Source of the DNA: an uncultured Lachnospiraceae bacterium
GTDB taxonomy: Bacteria; Bacillota; Clostridia; Lachnospirales; Lachnospiraceae
Assembly (NCBI GenBank): GCA_902782965.1
Contig: CACZPG010000145.1
Coordinates: forward strand, 1 to 28,633
Reading direction: 5' to 3'
Length of the DNA: 28,633 nt
Below, one piece after another: positions 24,564-28,633 of the stretch; the first letter of the stretch is position 1, and the number at the start of each line of letters is the position of its first letter. Both the position numbers and the translations under genes were made by a program. The notes under the pieces were generated by a model, which was given only the letters and a program-made list of their open reading frames with translations, was not told where the DNA came from and searched no databases.

Positions 24564-25769
24564 TTATTCTGCACTCTCCTGTGTATCGGAACCATCCCCT
24601 GATGTGTCCCCTGCATCATCAGCCGGCGCATTTTCAGGAACAGAAATAGGTCCTTCACTGGCATAACCTGTTTCAGCAGTCAGTTCGGCGCTGATAGTCT
24701 GAACAGCATTTGTAGGCACATAATCTGATGTATCGAAGAGAAATTTCTGCATAGTCTTAACATTCTCATTAAGATCCACCGGAGCAATACATGAGCCCTT
24801 CTGTGGTGTAGAATAGAAATTAAATTTGATTGGGAATCCCATTGTGCTCTTAAGCTCATAGGACATTACTCCTGACACCAGATCAAGAACCTGCTGCTCA
24901 GTAATAGATGTTCCTACATATGGGAAAACTTCATCAATTATAGAATTCAACGTCTTCAGATCAGATTTCTTAGCCTTTACAAGCATAGCATTAATAACTT
25001 CTCTCTGACGCTCTGTTCTGGTAATATCACCCTGATCAGTACTTCTTATACGTGCATACGCAGTAGCCTGTGCACCATTAAGAGTTACATAGCCTGTTTC
25101 ATAAACTCCATCAGAATTAATTCCGTTTACCTGTATCTGCTCAGCAAGAACTCCATTAAGAGTTGAAAGTTCATTTTCTTCAACATGAACAACAACTCCA
25201 CCCAGGGAATCAATTGCTCGTGTAAGGCCTTCCCAGTTGAGAGTTACATATTCAGATATGTTCAGATCAAGATTTCTGTTCAGAGTCTGAACAGCAAGCT
25301 CCGGTCCACCATATGCATATGCTGCATTTATCTTGGTTGTTACATTACTTCCGTCATTCTTGCTTATCTGAAGAAGTGTATCTCTGTAAACAGATACTAT
25401 CTTTATTTCCTTTGTATCATTATTGATACTTGCGATCATTATTGCATCGCTTCGGTTACCTTTTCCCAGTGAATTGTCACGGGCATCTATACCAAAAAGG
25501 GCGATATTGGTATATCCCTTCATGTCCTCATTGGCACCTTCATTGATTTCCAGTTCTTCCTCTTCAAGATCATCAACATGATCAAACTTCTGATATTTAT
25601 CATGCAGATATATTCTGAATACTCCATAGCCCATTATAACAATAATAAGAAGCTCAAGGATCAGAGCAATTCCCCATTTTCCGTTGGAACTGATTCCCTT
25701 CTTCTTTTTCTTTCTGGGACGTTTCTCTTCAAATACATCTTCTACATCATCATACTCTAAATTACTCAT
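24564..25769 (-). CDS. LytR-CpsA-Psr (LCP) family wall-polymer ligase
   Basis: A 401-residue protein from the ATG at 25769, preceded by GGAG at 6 nt; an in-frame ATG 16 codons upstream has no comparable site. A basic cytoplasmic tail (RPRKKKKKG, 17-25) and one membrane helix (32-55) are followed by the extracellular LCP domain (about 85-325). Signatures are LFGIDARDN, GNRSDAIM (R106, D108), VSVYRDT (R129, D130) and YARIRSTDQGDITRTERQRE. The C-terminal 70 residues are Ala/Pro/Asp/Ser-rich and probably disordered. LCP enzymes transfer teichoic acids, capsules or other glycopolymers from lipid carrier to peptidoglycan. In this window it could act after the TagF-like enzyme, but they are not in one operon. 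Confidence 0.93.
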   Translation of the reverse strand: MSNLEYDDVEDVFEEKRPRKKKKKGISSNGKWGIALILELLIIVIMGYGVFRIYLHDKYQKFDHVDDLEEEELEINEGANEDMKGYTNIALFGIDARDNSLGKGNRSDAIMIASINNDTKEIKIVSVYRDTLLQISKNDGSNVTTKINAAYAYGGPELAVQTLNRNLDLNISEYVTLNWEGLTRAIDSLGGVVVHVEENELSTLNGVLAEQIQVNGINSDGVYETGYVTLNGAQATAYARIRSTDQGDITRTERQREVINAMLVKAKKSDLKTLNSIIDEVFPYVGTSITEQQVLDLVSGVMSYELKSTMGFPIKFNFYSTPQKGSCIAPVDLNENVKTMQKFLFDTSDYVPTNAVQTISAELTAETGYASEGPISVPENAPADDAGDTSGDGSDTQESAE

Positions 25770-25868
25770 ATCATTCTCCGTTGGTATTAGTCTGAGACAG
25801 TAATTAATCTGTCCCATTCATCATCAGTATAATTTATTTTACAACATTAAATAACACTAAATAACATC

Positions 25869-25897
25869 CGTATAATGATAAATGATACTTACGTCAA
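25869..25897 (-). promoter_or_regulatory. Promoter for the LCP gene
   Basis: Minus-strand TTGACG (25892-25897) and TATACG (25869-25874) with a 17-bp spacer, about 100 bp before the LCP start codon. Between this and the plus-strand promoter at 25987 I see only AT-rich sequence. Confidence 0.6.
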
Positions 25898-25986
25898 ATA
25901 CAAGTATAAAGAAAGATTTTTTAAAACTTTTTAGCAAATTGCCCTATTTTCAACAATAAATTCAGCTAATGACATACATTTTTTTG

Positions 25987-26015
25987 TTGCAATATATTCT
26001 GTAAACGACTATAAT
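25987..26015 (+). promoter_or_regulatory. Promoter for the structured RNA candidate
   Basis: TTGCAA (25987-25992), 17-bp spacer, consensus TATAAT (26010-26015). It points at the GC-richer, highly structured stretch that begins about 25 bp downstream. Confidence 0.75.
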
Positions 26016-26021
26016 TAGTGT

Positions 26022-26270
26022 ATCTTATATAAGACATGAATTAAATATCTGGGATGACCGATAACTCCTGTATATTTTGAACCTACATATTCTGTGAGGA
26101 ATCTCTATTATTGCTGAGTGGATGATATGCCTCCTTGAGTGGACATCAGAAGGTCAGTTGCGAGGATCCACCTGGCCATGGGCTAGGAGTCAGAAAGCAG
26201 GGGCCGGCACCCCCGGATGTTTAATGATACTAATCCTTTTGGCTTGACGCTTGCAGGCGCTGAGCCTTTT
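26022..26270 (+). ncRNA. Structured non-coding RNA candidate, possibly 6S-like
   Basis: Roughly 250 nt bounded by a promoter and a terminator, with no convincing reading frame. A long-range closing stem joins 26040-26053 (ATTAAATATCTGGG) with 26212-26225 (CCCGGATGTTTAAT): 14 consecutive pairs including two G-U. Inside, ACTCCT (26064-26069) pairs with AGGAGT (26185-26190). GCTG-A-GTGGAT (26113-26123) pairs with ATCCAC-C-TGGC (26166-26176), forming a rod extended by CCTC/GAGG. A small hairpin CCTACA/TGTGAGG lies at 26082-26099. A closing stem, an open middle and a terminal rod suit 6S RNA, which sequesters RNA polymerase. I cannot confirm the family by sequence; a riboswitch or leader controlling yihY (start 38 nt after the terminator) is the main alternative. 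Confidence 0.6.
26241..26270 (+). terminator. Terminator of the RNA candidate
   Basis: GGCTTGACGCT (26241-26251) pairs with GGCGCTGAGCC (26256-26266), with one A-C mismatch, loop TGCA, followed by TTTTGTTTTG. It ends the RNA before yihY, or acts as an attenuator for it. Confidence 0.75.
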
Positions 26271-26308
26271 GTTTTGTTTATAATACATTTATCGAAGGAA
26301 TCTATCTT

Positions 26309-27394
26309 ATGATCAAACGTATCAAGGACATTATGAGATTTTGGAATTCGACTGCTGACGAGCATATGGGTGCATTTGCCGCACAGTCAGCATTCTTCAT
26401 ATTTCTCTCTTTCTTCCCGATAATAAACCTTATAATATGTATTCCCAAGCTGCTGCCTTTCACACAGGAACAGATGCTTGAGCTTATTTATTATGTACTT
26501 CCGGCCAGTTTCGAGGAATATGTCGCCGGTCTTGTGAAGGAAATGTATGAGAATGCCTCTAATTCCCTTACCATCATCTCCCTGATAGTCGCTGTCTGGT
26601 CTGCTGCAAAAGGGCTCACAGCCGTAAGATACGGACTGAATGAAGTTTATCGTTCCAGAGAATCAAGAAATTATTTCATAATTAGAAGTATAAGTGCCGT
26701 ATACACCATAATTTTCATACTGATCGTACTTCTGCTGGTTCCTCTGAACATGTTCGGAACACAGATTGCACTGTATCTGCTTAATCAGTTCCCTCATTTC
26801 ACTGATGTAACCCTTCTTGTTTACAGTATCAGAAGTTCTGCAACACTTCTGCTGCTCTTCGTAATGTTTGATCTGATGTATACCATTGTTCCAAGCAAGA
26901 AGCTTAAACTAAGAAAACAGATGCCCGGAGCACTTCTGTCCGCTTTTCTATGGGTAGTAATTACTAAGATATTTTCCCTTTACATTGATTATTACGCATC
27001 CAAAAGCTTTATGTACGGATCTCTTACAACCGTAATCATGCTCATGTTCTGGATGTATTTCGTTATATATTCGATTTTTATCGGAGCACAGATGAATGAG
27101 TATCTTCATGTCTGCCGTAAAAGAAGCATTGAGCACGAGCTCGAGAAGTATAACGAAGATACAAACGAGCTCTGGGAGGATGACGAAATGGACGATGAAA
27201 TTGTCTCCAAAGCGAATTCCTCTGACAGCAAAAAAACCGAAAGAAACAAAACATCTAACAAAGAATCAACTGACAAAAACCTCCATAACGGAGATGTCAT
27301 TGATATAAATGAAAGAAAACACAATAAAGAAACAAACAAAACAAAGGAGAGGCTGCTCTCCCGGAAAAGAGGTAATATAAATGCAGAAAATTAG
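26309..27394 (+). CDS. YihY/BrkB family inner-membrane protein
   Basis: A 361-residue protein with about six membrane segments (about 25-45, 95-115, 135-160, 180-200, 215-235, 245-265) and the family pattern AAQSAFFIFLSFFPIINLII, WSAAKGLTAVRYGLNEVY and SLTTVIMLMFWMYFVIYSIF. Older annotations called such proteins ribonuclease BN; that is now rejected and the function is unknown (possibly transport). GAAGGA lies 8 nt before the ATG. After the last helix there is a roughly 90-residue Glu/Asp/Lys/Asn-rich cytoplasmic tail (270-361). Its end overlaps the start of gltX by 14 nt, so the two are co-transcribed. The upstream structured RNA may be part of its leader. Confidence 0.87.
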   Translation: MIKRIKDIMRFWNSTADEHMGAFAAQSAFFIFLSFFPIINLIICIPKLLPFTQEQMLELIYYVLPASFEEYVAGLVKEMYENASNSLTIISLIVAVWSAAKGLTAVRYGLNEVYRSRESRNYFIIRSISAVYTIIFILIVLLLVPLNMFGTQIALYLLNQFPHFTDVTLLVYSIRSSATLLLLFVMFDLMYTIVPSKKLKLRKQMPGALLSAFLWVVITKIFSLYIDYYASKSFMYGSLTTVIMLMFWMYFVIYSIFIGAQMNEYLHVCRKRSIEHELEKYNEDTNELWEDDEMDDEIVSKANSSDSKKTERNKTSNKESTDKNLHNGDVIDINERKHNKETNKTKERLLSRKRGNINAEN

Positions 27395-28633
27395 AACAAG
27401 ATTTGCACCAAGTCCCACAGGAAGAATGCATGTAGGAAATCTCCGTACAGCATTATATGCATATCTTATTACCAAGCATGAAGGTGGTGATTTCATCCTC
27501 AGAATTGAGGATACTGACCAGAATCGAGAGATGGAAGGTGCGGTTGACATAATATACCGAACTCTTAAAGAAACCGGCCTGCTCTGGGATGAAGGTCCTG
27601 ACAAAGATGGTGGCGTTGGCCCTTATATCCAGTCTGAACGTATGGCTCAGGGACTTTATCTGGAATACGCCAAGAAGCTTATCGAACGTGGCGAAGCATA
27701 CTACTGCTTCTGCGATGAAGAACGTCTGGCTACTCTCAATCAGGAAATTGAGATAGATGGTGAGAAGAAGAAAGTATTTCACTATGACAAACACTGCCTT
27801 AAGCTTTCTGCCGAAGAGATACAGGCTAAGCTTGATGCAGGAGTACCTTATGTAATCAGGCAGAATAATCCAACAGAAGGTGAAACCAAGTTTGAGGACG
27901 AACTCTATGGAACCATCACTGTTCCAAATGCAGAACTTGATGACATGATACTGATCAAATCTGATGGTTATCCGACCTATAATTTTGCAAACGTCGTTGA
28001 TGATCACCTGATGGGAATCACACATGTAGTAAGAGGAAATGAATACCTGTCATCTGCTCCAAAGTACAACCGACTTTATGAAGCTTTCGGATGGGAAGTT
28101 CCCGTATATATCCATTGTCCTCTGATAACAGACGAGAACCATAATAAGCTTTCAAAAAGAAGCGGACACTCTTCTTTCGAAGATCTTCTGGAAGCAGGTT
28201 TCCTGACAGAAACAATTGTAAATTTCGTTTCACTTCTTGGATGGAGTCCTGAAGGAAATAACGAAATATTCTCTCTGGAAGAGCTTGTTAAAGAATTCGA
28301 TTATCACAAGATATCCAAGTCACCTGCAGTCCTGGATATGACTAAACTGAAGTGGATGAATGGTGAATATATCAAGAAAATGGACTTCGATGCTTTCTAT
28401 GAGAAAGCTGAGCCTATTCTCAAGGAAGCCATTACACGCCCTATAGATCTGAAGGCCATAGCCCGTATGGTACAGTCAAGAATCGAGGTATTCACAGATA
28501 TTCCGGGACAGGTAGATTTCTTTGAAAATGTACCTGAATATGATAATGAGCTTTACACACATAAGAAGATGAAGACCAATCCTGAGAATTCTCTTCAGCT
28601 GCTGAAGGAAGTTCGTCCGGTAATAGAAGGAGC
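27381..28633 (+). CDS. gltX: Glutamyl-tRNA synthetase, C-terminus beyond window
   Basis: 417 complete codons to the right edge; the full protein is normally about 480-550 residues. It attaches Glu to tRNA-Glu. The class I signature is RFAPSPTGRMHVGNLRTALY with HVGN (17-20) as the HIGH motif, and KLSKR (256-260) is the KMSKS loop. The catalytic Rossmann fold, the connective insertion (about 110-190) and the start of the anticodon-binding domain (from about 325) are all present. The ATG at 27381 lies inside the end of yihY (14-nt overlap) with GAGG about 9 nt upstream. Whether the enzyme also charges tRNA-Gln depends on a GatCAB system that is not visible here. Confidence 0.97.
   Translation, partial: MQKIRTRFAPSPTGRMHVGNLRTALYAYLITKHEGGDFILRIEDTDQNREMEGAVDIIYRTLKETGLLWDEGPDKDGGVGPYIQSERMAQGLYLEYAKKLIERGEAYYCFCDEERLATLNQEIEIDGEKKKVFHYDKHCLKLSAEEIQAKLDAGVPYVIRQNNPTEGETKFEDELYGTITVPNAELDDMILIKSDGYPTYNFANVVDDHLMGITHVVRGNEYLSSAPKYNRLYEAFGWEVPVYIHCPLITDENHNKLSKRSGHSSFEDLLEAGFLTETIVNFVSLLGWSPEGNNEIFSLEELVKEFDYHKISKSPAVLDMTKLKWMNGEYIKKMDFDAFYEKAEPILKEAITRPIDLKAIARMVQSRIEVFTDIPGQVDFFENVPEYDNELYTHKKMKTNPENSLQLLKEVRPVIEG

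Noticed and set aside
26040..26275. tRNA, tmRNA, SRP RNA or RNase P RNA
   Set aside because: No T-loop consensus, no SRP GNAR-loop helix, no tmRNA ends and no RNase P conserved core could be found.
26183..26365. 60-codon minus-strand frame across the RNA candidate
   Set aside because: It crosses the terminator and the start of yihY on the opposite strand; the structure explains the sequence better.

Overview
The window looks like a chromosomal segment of a low-to-moderate GC Gram-positive anaerobe, most likely a Lachnospiraceae (Butyrivibrio/Pseudobutyrivibrio/Roseburia-like) clostridium. The clues are AGGAGG-type ribosome binding sites, sigma-A-type promoters (TTGACA/TATAAT), cell-wall-binding repeats on secreted proteins, an LCP protein, a CDP-glycerol glycerophosphotransferase-like enzyme and a CvfB-type S1 protein. 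The genus is inference. There are no rRNAs, recognisable tRNAs, CRISPR arrays, transposases or phage genes.

Left edge (1-427): the first 13 codons of rpsF leave the window leftward. Its promoter and a leader hairpin lie upstream, followed by two 85-bp direct repeats that each carry a long terminator-like hairpin. Next is a leftward envelope operon (428-5894). Its order of transcription is a membrane-anchored VanX/M15-type peptidase, a YkuD L,D-transpeptidase with cell-wall-binding repeats (start and stop codons overlap as TAATG), and an AMP-forming acyl-CoA synthetase. Upstream is an 810-residue hybrid histidine kinase (6026-8458), divergent from a secreted CapA-like metallophosphatase (8613-9827).

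Centre (9872-19542): one leftward operon encodes a TagB/TagF-like glycerophosphotransferase, a 1242-residue J-like/TPR protein, an HscC-like Hsp70 (4-bp overlap) and a cytoplasmic protein resembling a clan GH-A glycosidase. It ends in a strong terminator. This chaperone plus polymer-enzyme operon is the best candidate for an undescribed system. Upstream, ridA and cvfB form a leftward pair with their own terminator.

Right part: a sodium:solute symporter (21274-22836) sits behind a strong promoter with two tandem LacI-like operators. It is followed by a perfect 32-bp-arm palindrome and a second bidirectional hairpin. Leftward genes then encode a membrane-anchored polyampholyte protein of unknown function and an LCP ligase. 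Between the LCP gene and a rightward yihY-gltX pair is a roughly 250-nt stretch with its own promoter, a long-range closing stem and a terminator. It is probably a structured RNA, possibly 6S-like. gltX runs off the right edge.

Many genes act on the envelope: peptidoglycan cross-linking and trimming, wall-polymer synthesis and attachment, and metallophosphatase activity. All functional calls come from motif reading only; no database search was run.
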